This document shows positions 33,349 to 41,788 of a stretch of 64,000 nucleotides of DNA, one piece after another. Made by a program: the position numbers and the translations under genes. The stretch comes from Bacilli bacterium (GTDB lineage: Bacteria > Bacillota_I > Bacilli_A > RF39 > UBA660). The notes beneath the pieces were generated by a model. The model searched no databases. It was given only the letters and a program-made list of their open reading frames with translations, and was not told where the DNA came from. Where the stretch lies: contig JAUVZX010000002.1 in the NCBI GenBank assembly GCA_030602345.1, positions 1 to 64,000 of the forward strand, in the 5' to 3' direction. The number at the start of each line of letters is the position of its first letter. Positions within the stretch are counted from its first letter, which is position 1.

Positions 33349-35294
33349 AATTGTTCTTTTGTCATTTTGACAGTAACTTTTATTTTCTTTTCTTTAGCTA
33401 GTTTAATTAAGTCTTTCTTTGTCATCTCGTTAAGATCTTCGGATACCACAACTTCTTCTGGCATCATTTCACCTTTTTGATGTATGTATTCAATTTGTTC
33501 TTTTGTTAATGTTTCATGTTTAATTAGTAGCTCTGCTATTTTCTTTAACAAATCAATATTTTCTTTTAGTATTTTAGTTGCCACTTCATATTGTGAATTG
33601 ATTATTTTTCTGACCTCTTCATCAATTTGGTTCGCAACTTCTGTTGAAAAGTTTTTAACCTTATTATAATCTCTACCTAAGAAAACACTTGAATCAGAGT
33701 GTTCAAATTGAACGGGCCCCAATGAACTCATACCATATTCAGTAACCATTGCTCTTGCTATTTTTGTGGCTTGTTCAAAATCATTTTGCGCTCCCGTAGT
33801 AACTTCTGAAAAAATTAACTCTTCAGCGACTCTACCACCCAATAAACCTGCTATTCTTTCAAGTAACTCTTTTTTTGTTGCCGTATATTTTTCTTCCTTA
33901 GGCATCATCATGGCATAACCACCAGCATACCCCCTTGGAATAATAGTTACTTTTTGAACAACATTAGCGTCACTTAGCTTTAATCCCATTACAACGTGCC
34001 CCGCTTCATGATGTGCTACTAAACTCTTTTCATATTCTGAATATTTTTTCGTTCTTTTTGCAGGACCCATCAATACCCTATCTTGAGCTTCGTCTATTTC
34101 GCTCATTGTTATCTTTTCTTTATTTCTTCTAACCGTTAATAGAGCCGCTTCATTCAATAAATTCTCTAAGTCCGCTCCAGAAAAACCAACGGTTCTTTGA
34201 GCAACGTTTTCAAATGTAACTTCTTTGGATAAAGTTTTTCCTTTAGCGTGAACTGCCAATATTTCTTCTCTTCCCTTTGCATCTGGTAAATTTACTGTAA
34301 CTTGTCTATCAAATCTTCCCGGTCTCAAAAGAGCTGGATCTAAAACATCCGGTCTGTTTGTGGCAGCAATAATAATTATTCCTTCATTATTGCTAAAACC
34401 ATCCATTTCTGTTAATAACTGATTTAGAGTTTGCTCTCTTTCATCATGACCACCACCAAGACCAGTTCCTCTTTGGCGACCAACAGCATCTATTTCATCA
34501 ATAAATATTAAACAAGGCGCAGTAGCCTTAGCTTGTTTAAACATGTCCCTAACTCTACTTGCTCCAACTCCGACAAATAGTTCGACAAAATCAGAGCCGC
34601 TTATAAAATAAAATGGAACATTTGCCTCACCGGCAACTGCACGAGCCAATAAAGTTTTACCGGTCCCTGGAGGACCAAAAAGCAATACTCCTTTAGGTAT
34701 TCTTGCTCCCATCTTTTGGAATTTTTTAGGATTTTTCAAAAAATCAATTAGTTCACTTAGTTCCTCTTTTTCTTCGGTTAATCCAGCAACATTATCAAAT
34801 GTTACCTTACCCATACCATCATTCATTTTAGCTCGGCTTTTTCCAAAATCTAAAGATTTATTTGCGCTTCCCATCTGTCTTGTTATGAAAAAGAAAGTAA
34901 GTCCTATCAATATAACAAAGGGTAAAACATTTATTAAAAAAATAAATAGTGATCCCGATTCAGGATCGGAGTTAACCTTTAATTCATAACCAAATTCCTC
35001 TTGATTTAATAGTATTCTTTCGATAACTCCTTCTGAAGCCGGAACTTTAACTATAAATGTTTCGTTTTCTTTATAATCTTTTAATCTTCCTTTTATTTCA
35101 TATATTCTAGAAGAACCCCTTGGAACTATAGTTATTTTTTCCACTGTTCCTTCTGAAGATACCTTTAAAAATTCATCGTATGTAAGTGTATTAACCCTAG
35201 TATCCAAAATACTCATTATTGAGTAAACAGATATCGCTACTAAAGCAAATAACACATATGATGCTATTGTCTTTTGTTTTTGTTTTTTATTCAT
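33321..35294 (-). CDS. ftsH: ATP-dependent zinc metalloprotease FtsH with extra C-terminal domain
   Basis: FtsH degrades membrane and regulatory proteins. Two membrane segments flank an extracytoplasmic domain (about 12-30 and 120-140). The AAA+ domain has Walker A GPPGTGKT and Walker B IFIDEIDA, with the SRH region [20 protein letters not shown], and the protease centre is HHEAGH. After the usual end, residues about 622-656 read [20 protein letters not shown] and on to KELESNV, which looks like a SAP or Rho-N-like helix-loop-helix module. Such an addition is unusual on FtsH. The gene overlaps tilS by 8 bases. Confidence 0.97.
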   Translation of the reverse strand: MNKKQKQKTIASYVLFALVAISVYSIMSILDTRVNTLTYDEFLKVSSEGTVEKITIVPRGSSRIYEIKGRLKDYKENETFIVKVPASEGVIERILLNQEEFGYELKVNSDPESGSLFIFLINVLPFVILIGLTFFFITRQMGSANKSLDFGKSRAKMNDGMGKVTFDNVAGLTEEKEELSELIDFLKNPKKFQKMGARIPKGVLLFGPPGTGKTLLARAVAGEANVPFYFISGSDFVELFVGVGASRVRDMFKQAKATAPCLIFIDEIDAVGRQRGTGLGGGHDEREQTLNQLLTEMDGFSNNEGIIIIAATNRPDVLDPALLRPGRFDRQVTVNLPDAKGREEILAVHAKGKTLSKEVTFENVAQRTVGFSGADLENLLNEAALLTVRRNKEKITMSEIDEAQDRVLMGPAKRTKKYSEYEKSLVAHHEAGHVVMGLKLSDANVVQKVTIIPRGYAGGYAMMMPKEEKYTATKKELLERIAGLLGGRVAEELIFSEVTTGAQNDFEQATKIARAMVTEYGMSSLGPVQFEHSDSSVFLGRDYNKVKNFSTEVANQIDEEVRKIINSQYEVATKILKENIDLLKKIAELLIKHETLTKEQIEYIHQKGEMMPEEVVVSEDLNEMTKKDLIKLAKEKKIKVTVKMTKEQLIKELESNV

Positions 35295-36606
35295 TTTTTT
35301 TCTCCTTACTGCACCTAATTATTATATCATAACTTTCCGTATCAGACTTACAAAAAATACTTTTCTTAACCATTGGAATCCAAACAATGTTATCTTCGGA
35401 ATCAACTAAAATCGGAAAGTTTCTTCTATCGAATTTAGATATTTTTTCATCAATAAATATATCTGAAATCTTTTTATGTTTGTTCAATCCTTTTAGAACG
35501 ATTTTCTCGCCTTTCCTAGCATTCCTAATATATAGAGGTAAGGAAAGTTCTTTTGTGTATAAACAACAATAATCATTACCATTGCCATATTCTTTAACGT
35601 TTTTGAATTTAAAACCAAATACTCTCACTTGATCATTGAATTCTATTTTGAATTCATGATTTGATTTACGATCAAAATATAAAAATCCATTGTCTTTGTA
35701 TATAACTTTCCCTTCAGGTAAGTTATAAGATAAACTTGGCTTATCACTCTTTGAAATTAATAAAATTTTATTCAAATGTTCTTTTTTAAGATTCGTTGTT
35801 TTTGTTTGATATTCTCTCCAAATAAACTTTTTAATTACTTGCTTAATCAAATAGTCATCCAAGGGAAGAAGTCTATTTATATCTATTCTATTGTTAACTA
35901 CAACATTACTATAAATTATGTCTACTTCCCTGCTAATAAAATTAAAATTTTCTTCCATTTCCTCAATTAAGTTATCTATGTTTTTAGAAAACGTGGGGTT
36001 TTTATCTTTTATTAACGGAATTATAACATTTCTAATATAATTTCTTGAGTAGGCATTTTCCTTATTGCTAGAATCTTCGAAGTACTTAATATTATTTTCT
36101 AAAGCATAATCGAGTATTTGTTGCTTGCTAAGCTCTAATAACGGTCTATATATTTCAACATTTTCATAATATACACTCTTTTTTAAGGAAGATAAAGATT
36201 GGAGCGTGGTCCCTCTAATAACTTTAAATAAGAAAGTTTCTACTAAATCATCCTCATGATGTGCTGTTAAAATTATTGATGCATTACTTTCTTTTGCAAC
36301 TTCTAATAATTTTTCATACCTATATTCTCTAGCAGAATCGTGCATATTTTTTTTGCCAGTCTTGTTGTAATTAAAGACTCTGATAGCATTATTGTCCTTT
36401 TCACACATATTTACTATTTGCTCTTCTTCAAATTTACTTTCTTTTCGTAAATTATGATTAAAATGTACACATATAATTTTTTGGTTCAAATCAAGTTTTT
36501 TTAAAAGATCATAAAGAACCATAGAATCAACTCCACCTGAAAGGGATAACACAACAGTGCTATTTTCATTAATTTTATCTTTTAATTTTTTATGAACTTT
36601 TTCCAT
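35287..36606 (-). CDS. tilS: tRNA(Ile)-lysidine synthase TilS
   Basis: TilS adds lysidine to C34 of the CAU-anticodon tRNA-Ile, so that it reads AUA. The 439-residue protein has the PP-loop SLSGGVDSMVLYDLL (about 21-35), the AHHEDDLVETFLF block, and a C-terminal domain that binds the acceptor stem (PLYIRNARKGEKIVLKGLNK). The Cys near the end is not part of a known motif. It lies before ftsH as in Bacillus, without hpt between them. Confidence 0.95.
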   Translation of the reverse strand: MEKVHKKLKDKINENSTVVLSLSGGVDSMVLYDLLKKLDLNQKIICVHFNHNLRKESKFEEEQIVNMCEKDNNAIRVFNYNKTGKKNMHDSAREYRYEKLLEVAKESNASIILTAHHEDDLVETFLFKVIRGTTLQSLSSLKKSVYYENVEIYRPLLELSKQQILDYALENNIKYFEDSSNKENAYSRNYIRNVIIPLIKDKNPTFSKNIDNLIEEMEENFNFISREVDIIYSNVVVNNRIDINRLLPLDDYLIKQVIKKFIWREYQTKTTNLKKEHLNKILLISKSDKPSLSYNLPEGKVIYKDNGFLYFDRKSNHEFKIEFNDQVRVFGFKFKNVKEYGNGNDYCCLYTKELSLPLYIRNARKGEKIVLKGLNKHKKISDIFIDEKISKFDRRNFPILVDSEDNIVWIPMVKKSIFCKSDTESYDIIIRCSKEKKNE

Positions 36607-36607
36607 T

Positions 36608-37249
36608 TTACCACTCTATTTCTTTTTGATTAATATTTTTTAAAATTTCATTTATTTTAGAAAATGGTTTACTTCCCTCAAACCCTTTTTTATAAGAGAA
36701 GAAAGAAGGATGAGAAGACTCAATGATATAATTATTTGAGTATGATATTATATTTTTTTTATTTTTAGCATTTTCTCCCCATAAGACAAAAATTATGGGT
36801 CTACTGTCCAAACTAAGCTTTTCTATAATTTTATCTACGAATATTTCCCAACCCATATTTTTGTGAGACAAAGGTTTATTAGCTTCAACCGTCAAAACTG
36901 TATTAATTAATAATATTCCTTGTTTTGCCCAATCTTCTAAAGATCCATTGGTTCTATTAATTTTAAGATCGCTTTCCAACTCTCTAAATATATTTTTTAA
37001 AGAAGGCGGAATATATCCTTTTTTCTTACTAGAAAAACATAAACCGTCGGCTACTCCTTCTGTGTGATATGGATCTTGACCTAATATCACAACTTTAACC
37101 TCACTATAATCACAAAGTTTAAAAGCTTTAAATAAATCATTTTTATCAGGAAAAATCCTTCCTTCATCATACAGCTTTTCTATTTTGTTTAAAAAGGAAA
37201 CATCAATTTCATCGAAGATTTGTTCCCAACCATTATTTGGCAAGTTCAT
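36608..37249 (-). CDS. ung: Uracil-DNA glycosylase (family 1)
   Basis: Ung removes uracil from DNA. The 213-residue protein has the water-activating motif GQDPYHTEGVADGLCFS, the LLNTVLTVEANKPLSH block (here LLINTVLTV) and the DNA-minor-groove motif HPSFFSYKKGF. The ATG at 37249 follows GGAG and lies inside the end of rsmA. It is grouped with rsmA, not with its usual neighbours. Confidence 0.96.
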   Translation of the reverse strand: MNLPNNGWEQIFDEIDVSFLNKIEKLYDEGRIFPDKNDLFKAFKLCDYSEVKVVILGQDPYHTEGVADGLCFSSKKKGYIPPSLKNIFRELESDLKINRTNGSLEDWAKQGILLINTVLTVEANKPLSHKNMGWEIFVDKIIEKLSLDSRPIIFVLWGENAKNKKNIISYSNNYIIESSHPSFFSYKKGFEGSKPFSKINEILKNINQKEIEW

Positions 37250-38012
37250 TAGAAATCTCCACAAATACTTTTAAAGGTATCTCTTCCGCTCTTGATTGCA
37301 GTGATAAGTTGTTCTTCAAAAGAACATTTTCTACTACGCTTAAATTATATTCACTTAAGTTATTTTTAATTGTTTTTCTTTTTTGTCTAAAAGAATTTCT
37401 TACAAATTCAAAAAAATAAGTTTCATTAATCACTTTTTCTTTTTCTTTTTTTGTTTTAAACTTCATAACAACGCTATCAACATTCGGTTTGGGTATAAAA
37501 ACATTTCTGCTAACATCCATAACTTTTTTTACATCAAAATAGTAATTTATATAAACAGTCAAAGAGCCATACTCTTTTGTTTTAGGCGAAGCCTTTAGTC
37601 TTTCTCCCACTTCTTTTTGCATCATTAAATACATTTCCTCTATTAAAACTCCACTATCGATAATTTTTTCTATTATAGGAGTAGTAATATAATAAGGTAA
37701 ATTCGCTATTATAAAAAGCCTATCATAATCATAATCCTTTATTATTTCCAAGAGGTCTACTTTCAAGAAATCTTTAAATATTACTTTTGCAGATATTTTA
37801 TCTAACTCTGGTTTTAATGTCTCATCTATTTCAAAACATATAACCTTATCGGTCTTAAGCAGAAGTTCTTTTGTTAAAGCTCCTCCACCCGGTCCTATTT
37901 CTATTATTAAATCATTTTTTGTAACATCAGATAAAGACGCAATCTTTTTAGTTATATTTGCATCTACAATGAAATTTTGTCCATACTTCTTCTTAAAACT
38001 AAATTTTTCCAT
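37233..38012 (-). CDS. rsmA: 16S rRNA dimethyladenosine transferase RsmA (KsgA)
   Basis: RsmA dimethylates two adjacent adenines near the 3' end of 16S rRNA, a late assembly check. The 259-residue protein starts FSFKKKYGQNFIVDANITKK, has SAM motif IEIGPGGGALTKEL, and the catalytic NLPYYITTPII. Full length. The 3D-domain gene lies upstream; rnmV, which often sits between the two in Bacilli, is missing. Confidence 0.96.
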   Translation of the reverse strand: MEKFSFKKKYGQNFIVDANITKKIASLSDVTKNDLIIEIGPGGGALTKELLLKTDKVICFEIDETLKPELDKISAKVIFKDFLKVDLLEIIKDYDYDRLFIIANLPYYITTPIIEKIIDSGVLIEEMYLMMQKEVGERLKASPKTKEYGSLTVYINYYFDVKKVMDVSRNVFIPKPNVDSVVMKFKTKKEKEKVINETYFFEFVRNSFRQKRKTIKNNLSEYNLSVVENVLLKNNLSLQSRAEEIPLKVFVEISNELAK

Positions 38013-38060
38013 CTCTTATCTCCTCTATAGATTATAATATATTTATCGCTTTTTTACAAA

Positions 38061-38082
38061 CAAAAAGGGGATTACCATCCCC
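38061..38082 (-). terminator. Terminator after the 3D-domain gene
   Basis: GGGGAT and ATCCCC pair around GGTA and are followed by T5 on the minus strand. It includes the stop codon of the gene. Confidence 0.75.
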
Positions 38083-38770
38083 ACCTTTGTACTGCAAATT
38101 TTGTATTAGAATTAGTAACCGTTCTTGCATCTTTATCTGTATCGAATGAAACATCAATTAATACTCTCTCTTGACTCCAAGCGGTATTCATTGCACCGCC
38201 ACGGTCTAGAACGATCGCGTCAAAGCTTTTTCTTCCTTTAGGTGTAATTGTTATCACAGTCCCACAAGGAAAGTTTGCTGTTGCCGCTGCTATAATTCTT
38301 AAATTGCCATATTCTTCATCATTATAATATAAACCATCGTTGATTAAACTGTGTCTTTGCTTTTCTCTCGTATAACAAGCAACAGTTCCTGTTTTGCTAC
38401 ATCCTAAGCAATAAGGACTATACCCAGTAATTTTACCAGAATAATCTCCTTTTTTGCCCGATCCTATCTCATATCTTTCATTTATTGGATCTTTTCTAAA
38501 CATCTCTTCGCTAGTATTCATATCATAATAGATAACACCATTTTCTCCGGCTCTTAGTAACCTTTTATAGCCGGATGGCCTTTTATTAGAATATATATTT
38601 TCAATTTCATAATTTACTACTTGTTCTTCTATATTTGTATTAGTCTGTGTTAGCTGATGACTCACTTCATAATTAACCATTTTCAATGAATAATTAGGTA
38701 TTATTGATAGTAATGTTACCATTAACATCTTAACAGCTCTGAACACATGATCTAAAATATATAAATTCAT
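38072..38770 (-). CDS. YabE-like secreted protein with C-terminal 3D domain
   Basis: The protein has a hydrophobic N-terminal segment (about 10-30), so it is exported or membrane-anchored. A middle part (VNYEIENIYSNKRPSGYKRL) resembles a G5-type domain, and the C-terminal 3D domain contains AAATANFPCGTVITITPKGR, DAIVLDRGGAMN and VLIDVSF, with the three Asp of the family (in LDRGG, IDVSF and nearby). YabE and related proteins act on peptidoglycan. The gene order tatD-yabE-rsmA is that of Bacillus. Full length is uncertain, since YabE is longer. The ATG at 38770 follows AGAGGTGA. Confidence 0.75.
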   Translation of the reverse strand: MNLYILDHVFRAVKMLMVTLLSIIPNYSLKMVNYEVSHQLTQTNTNIEEQVVNYEIENIYSNKRPSGYKRLLRAGENGVIYYDMNTSEEMFRKDPINERYEIGSGKKGDYSGKITGYSPYCLGCSKTGTVACYTREKQRHSLINDGLYYNDEEYGNLRIIAAATANFPCGTVITITPKGRKSFDAIVLDRGGAMNTAWSQERVLIDVSFDTDKDARTVTNSNTKFAVQRWGW

Positions 38771-38807
38771 TAATCACCTCTGTGTAGCAATTTAATTTTA
38801 TCATAAA

Positions 38808-39548
38808 TTATACTTTTAAGTCAAACCATGCTATTGCATTGAGAGTTGTCTTTGTTATGACCTCTTCTTCAGTGATTTCTTTAATTTCAGCAATTTTTCT
38901 AGCAATCAACGGAATATTTAAAGGAGTATTTAACTCTTTTCTTTTTTCTTGAGGCGATAAGTATGGGCTATCTGTTTCTAATAAAATTCTATCTATCGGT
39001 AATAATTTTATAGCTTCTCTTAACTCCTCATTTTTTGGATAAGTTATAGGTCCACCTATACCAAATTTACAATTTAAATTTAAAAGTAGTTCTAACTCGT
39101 GTTTTCCATATGTAAAACAGTGAAAAATTATTTTTAGTCTTTCATCATATTTTTTCAATATATTATATATATCATCAGTTGCTTCTCTATTGTGGATAAC
39201 GATTGGTTTATTATTGTCAATAGCAATTTTTATTTGTTTTTCAAATAATTCTTTTTGCTCCTCTTTGTTGTCATTTTTCCAATAATAGTCCAGTCCAATC
39301 TCTCCTATAGCTACAGAAGTTGAGACATTATCCAAAATAAATTCCAAATCTGAATTAGAATAATTAGAGGCTTCGCTTGGATGTATTCCTAAAGTATAGA
39401 AAAAATTATTTTTCCCCATACAAAATTTAATAGCTTCTTCATTGGATTGTTTATCTGTTCCAATTATTATTCCATAATTAGGTGATAATTTATTTATGCT
39501 ATCCATTATTCTTTCATCAAGATGAAGATGTGTATCTATAAAAATCAT
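38808..39548 (-). CDS. tatD: TatD-family metal-dependent DNase
   Basis: TatD is a TIM-barrel 3'-5' exonuclease for DNA repair and debris. The 246 residues have the metal ligands HLHLDE (HxH), the Glu in IGEIGLDYYW, HNREA, HCFTYG and the Asp of LETDSPYLSPQ. Its start overlaps the stop of metG by 4 bases, an arrangement shared with Bacillus metS-yabD. Confidence 0.95.
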   Translation of the reverse strand: MIFIDTHLHLDERIMDSINKLSPNYGIIIGTDKQSNEEAIKFCMGKNNFFYTLGIHPSEASNYSNSDLEFILDNVSTSVAIGEIGLDYYWKNDNKEEQKELFEKQIKIAIDNNKPIVIHNREATDDIYNILKKYDERLKIIFHCFTYGKHELELLLNLNCKFGIGGPITYPKNEELREAIKLLPIDRILLETDSPYLSPQEKRKELNTPLNIPLIARKIAEIKEITEEEVITKTTLNAIAWFDLKV

Positions 39549-41086
39549 TTTTTGTCCTTTTCGATTCTTATAAACATAGGTTCCTTCTCTTCAATAAGTT
39601 TTTCACAATTTACAAGTTTTGTTAATTTTTCTTCAATTGTGTTTCTCTCATCAACATTGAAATAATCAAGTATTTTTTCTGAAGTATCAGGAAGGAAAGC
39701 TTGTAAAAGAATTGCTCCATTTAATATGGCCTCTGATAAGTTATAAAGAACCTCTTCTAACCTTTCTTTATTTCCTTCTTTAAATAATATCCATGGCGTT
39801 GTTTCATCGATATACTTATTACTTCTTTCAAAGATTTTCATTATGTCATTTAGCGAGTCCGCCACTCTATATTTTCTGATTTTATCGATCGAATTTTTTT
39901 TACATTCTTCAATATACTTAATATATTCTGAATCTAACTCACCGTATTTGCTATTCGGATAAAGTTTTCCACCTTGATATTTAACTATCATACTTTGCGT
40001 CCTTTTGACAAGATTTCCTAAAACATTTGCTAAATCAGAGTTTATTGTGTTAACTAGCAACTCTTCAGTGAATGTTCCGTCATTTGCAAAAGGGACCTGT
40101 GATAAAAAGTAATATCTAACCGGATCTCTACCATATTCATTAATCAAATCATCGATATATACAATGTTTCCTCTAGATTTACTCATCTTATCTTCACCCA
40201 TTAATACCCAAGGATGAGCTAGTATTTTCTTAGGTAAATCTAGATTTAAAGCCATTAATATTATTGGCCAATATATAGCATGAAATCTTAAAATATCTTT
40301 CCCCAAAACGTGTAAATCTGCCGGCCACATTTTTTTAAAAAAATCACTCGACTCATTTTTAGGGTCATAACCCATAAAGGTTATATAATTACTTAATGCG
40401 TCAATCCAAACATAAACAACGTGTTCATCATCAAATTTTACCGGAACCCCCCATTTAAATGAAGTTCTCGAGACACATAAATCTTGCAATCCTGGTTCTA
40501 AAAAATTCTTTACTATTTCATTTTTTCTGCTTTCCGGCTCAATAAAGTCAGGATTATCTATTAAGTATTGTTTCAACTTGTCTTCATATTTGCTCATTTT
40601 CAAAAAGTAAGCCTCTTCTGAGTAATGTTTTACCTCTCTACCGCAGTCGGGACACTTTCCATCTATTAATTGACTTTCGGTAAAAAAGGATTCACAAGGA
40701 GTGCAGTAAAGACCAACGTATTCACCTTTATATATATCACCCTGTTTATATAACCTTTCAAAAATATCAGAAACTTTATCTTTATGTTCTGGATCGGTTG
40801 TTCTCACAAATGAATCGTGACTAGAACCTAAACTAGTCCACATTTTTCTAATCTCATCAGTCACATCATTGACATAGTCTATCGGTGTTTTTCCGGCTTC
40901 CGCTGCCTTTGTTTCTATTTTTTGACCATGCTCATCTGTTCCTGTTTGAAAAAAAACATCATATCCCAATAAACGATGATATCTCGCTATTGCATCGGTT
41001 AAAATTATCTCGTATGTATTTCCTATGTGCGGCTTACTAGATGAGTATGCTATTGCTGTTGTAATATAAAATTTATTTTTTTCCAT
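39545..41086 (-). CDS. metG: Methionyl-tRNA synthetase
   Basis: MetRS loads Met on initiator and elongator tRNA. The 513-residue protein starts MEKNKFYITTAIAYSSSKPH, which holds the HIGH-type motif PHIGNTYE. A four-Cys zinc knuckle is seen in CTPCESFFTESQL and CPDCG, and KMSKS in EDKMSKSRGN. It lacks the C-terminal tRNA-binding domain found in longer forms. The start at 41086 lies in the end of dut, preceded by GGAAG. It belongs to the T-box controlled dut-metG-tatD transcript. Confidence 0.97.
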   Translation of the reverse strand: MEKNKFYITTAIAYSSSKPHIGNTYEIILTDAIARYHRLLGYDVFFQTGTDEHGQKIETKAAEAGKTPIDYVNDVTDEIRKMWTSLGSSHDSFVRTTDPEHKDKVSDIFERLYKQGDIYKGEYVGLYCTPCESFFTESQLIDGKCPDCGREVKHYSEEAYFLKMSKYEDKLKQYLIDNPDFIEPESRKNEIVKNFLEPGLQDLCVSRTSFKWGVPVKFDDEHVVYVWIDALSNYITFMGYDPKNESSDFFKKMWPADLHVLGKDILRFHAIYWPIILMALNLDLPKKILAHPWVLMGEDKMSKSRGNIVYIDDLINEYGRDPVRYYFLSQVPFANDGTFTEELLVNTINSDLANVLGNLVKRTQSMIVKYQGGKLYPNSKYGELDSEYIKYIEECKKNSIDKIRKYRVADSLNDIMKIFERSNKYIDETTPWILFKEGNKERLEEVLYNLSEAILNGAILLQAFLPDTSEKILDYFNVDERNTIEEKLTKLVNCEKLIEEKEPMFIRIEKDKK

Positions 41087-41558
41087 CTGTGCTTCCAAAG
41101 CCTCCCTTTCTCTTTTCGTTCGTTTCTTCATCATTATCTGCAACTAAATAATTAACAAATATTCCTTGCGCAAAACTTTGATTCTTTTTTAACTCAAATA
41201 ATTCATTAGAATAGTTGTGCAAAGGAATATACAAATGCCCCTCATTTTCTTCATTATTATAATAATCAGCATCTATAACTCCCATTTGATTTGGTAAACC
41301 GACGTTGTATTTAAAACCAACGCTGCTTCTGATTACAATAAACAAAACTTCACTTTCATTCATTTTTATTTTCAATCCTGTTTTTATCATTTTAGTCGTT
41401 CCCGGCTTTATGGATATATCTTCCAGCAAAGATATATCATATCCTGCGCTATTTGAAGTTTTTCTTTTTGGTATTTTTATTTCATCATATTCTCTGTTTG
41501 TTAATCCCGTATCCTTAATAAATTGATTTAGTGATATTTTTTCAAACCCTCTTTTCAT
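41073..41558 (-). CDS. dut: dUTPase-family nucleotidohydrolase
   Basis: dUTPase turns dUTP into dUMP, keeping uracil out of DNA. The five family motifs are visible in the 161 residues: SNSAGYDI, IRSSVGFKYNV, MGVIDADYYNN, a weak motif 4 and KGGFGSTDGKK. The motif 3 insert YNNEENEGHLYI is longer than usual, so it is a variant branch that I cannot assign precisely to dUTP or dCTP. The ATG at 41558 is behind AAAGGAG, right after the T-box terminator. Confidence 0.85.
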   Translation of the reverse strand: MKRGFEKISLNQFIKDTGLTNREYDEIKIPKRKTSNSAGYDISLLEDISIKPGTTKMIKTGLKIKMNESEVLFIVIRSSVGFKYNVGLPNQMGVIDADYYNNEENEGHLYIPLHNYSNELFELKKNQSFAQGIFVNYLVADNDEETNEKRKGGFGSTDGKK

Positions 41559-41577
41559 AATTTCTCCTTTCAAATAA

Positions 41578-41740
41578 AAAACGCCCTTATCATAAGGACG
41601 TGATTACGTGGTACCACCTTAATTCGCTTTAAGCCTCTTATGCGTAACGCGCACACATTCGTCCTTATCCTTTGATAAAGCTGAAAAAAGATTCATTCTA
41701 ATAATTAATTAGATTTGTTTTCACCAAACACAAATTCTCT
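41578..41740 (-). promoter_or_regulatory. T-box riboswitch upstream of dut-metG
   Basis: The leader carries the T-box sequence AAGGTGGTACCACG (41607-41624 region), a following terminator, and upstream a distal stem I region with AGAGA and GGTGAAAAC. A candidate specifier ATG appears in AGAATGAATC (near 41690-41700), fitting control by uncharged tRNA-Met. When uncharged tRNA binds, the antiterminator forms and dut-metG-tatD is read. The specifier is inferred by sequence context and by metG downstream. Confidence 0.85.
41581..41601 (-). terminator. T-box terminator
   Basis: ACGTCCTT and AAGGGCGT form an 8-base stem with one G-U and a 5-base loop, followed by TTTTTTATTTG on the minus strand. 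It competes with the T-box antiterminator. Confidence 0.85.
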
Positions 41741-41788
41741 ACGCTAATTTTCTTATTTTCTTTCTTTTATAACATTTTTTATAGTTTA

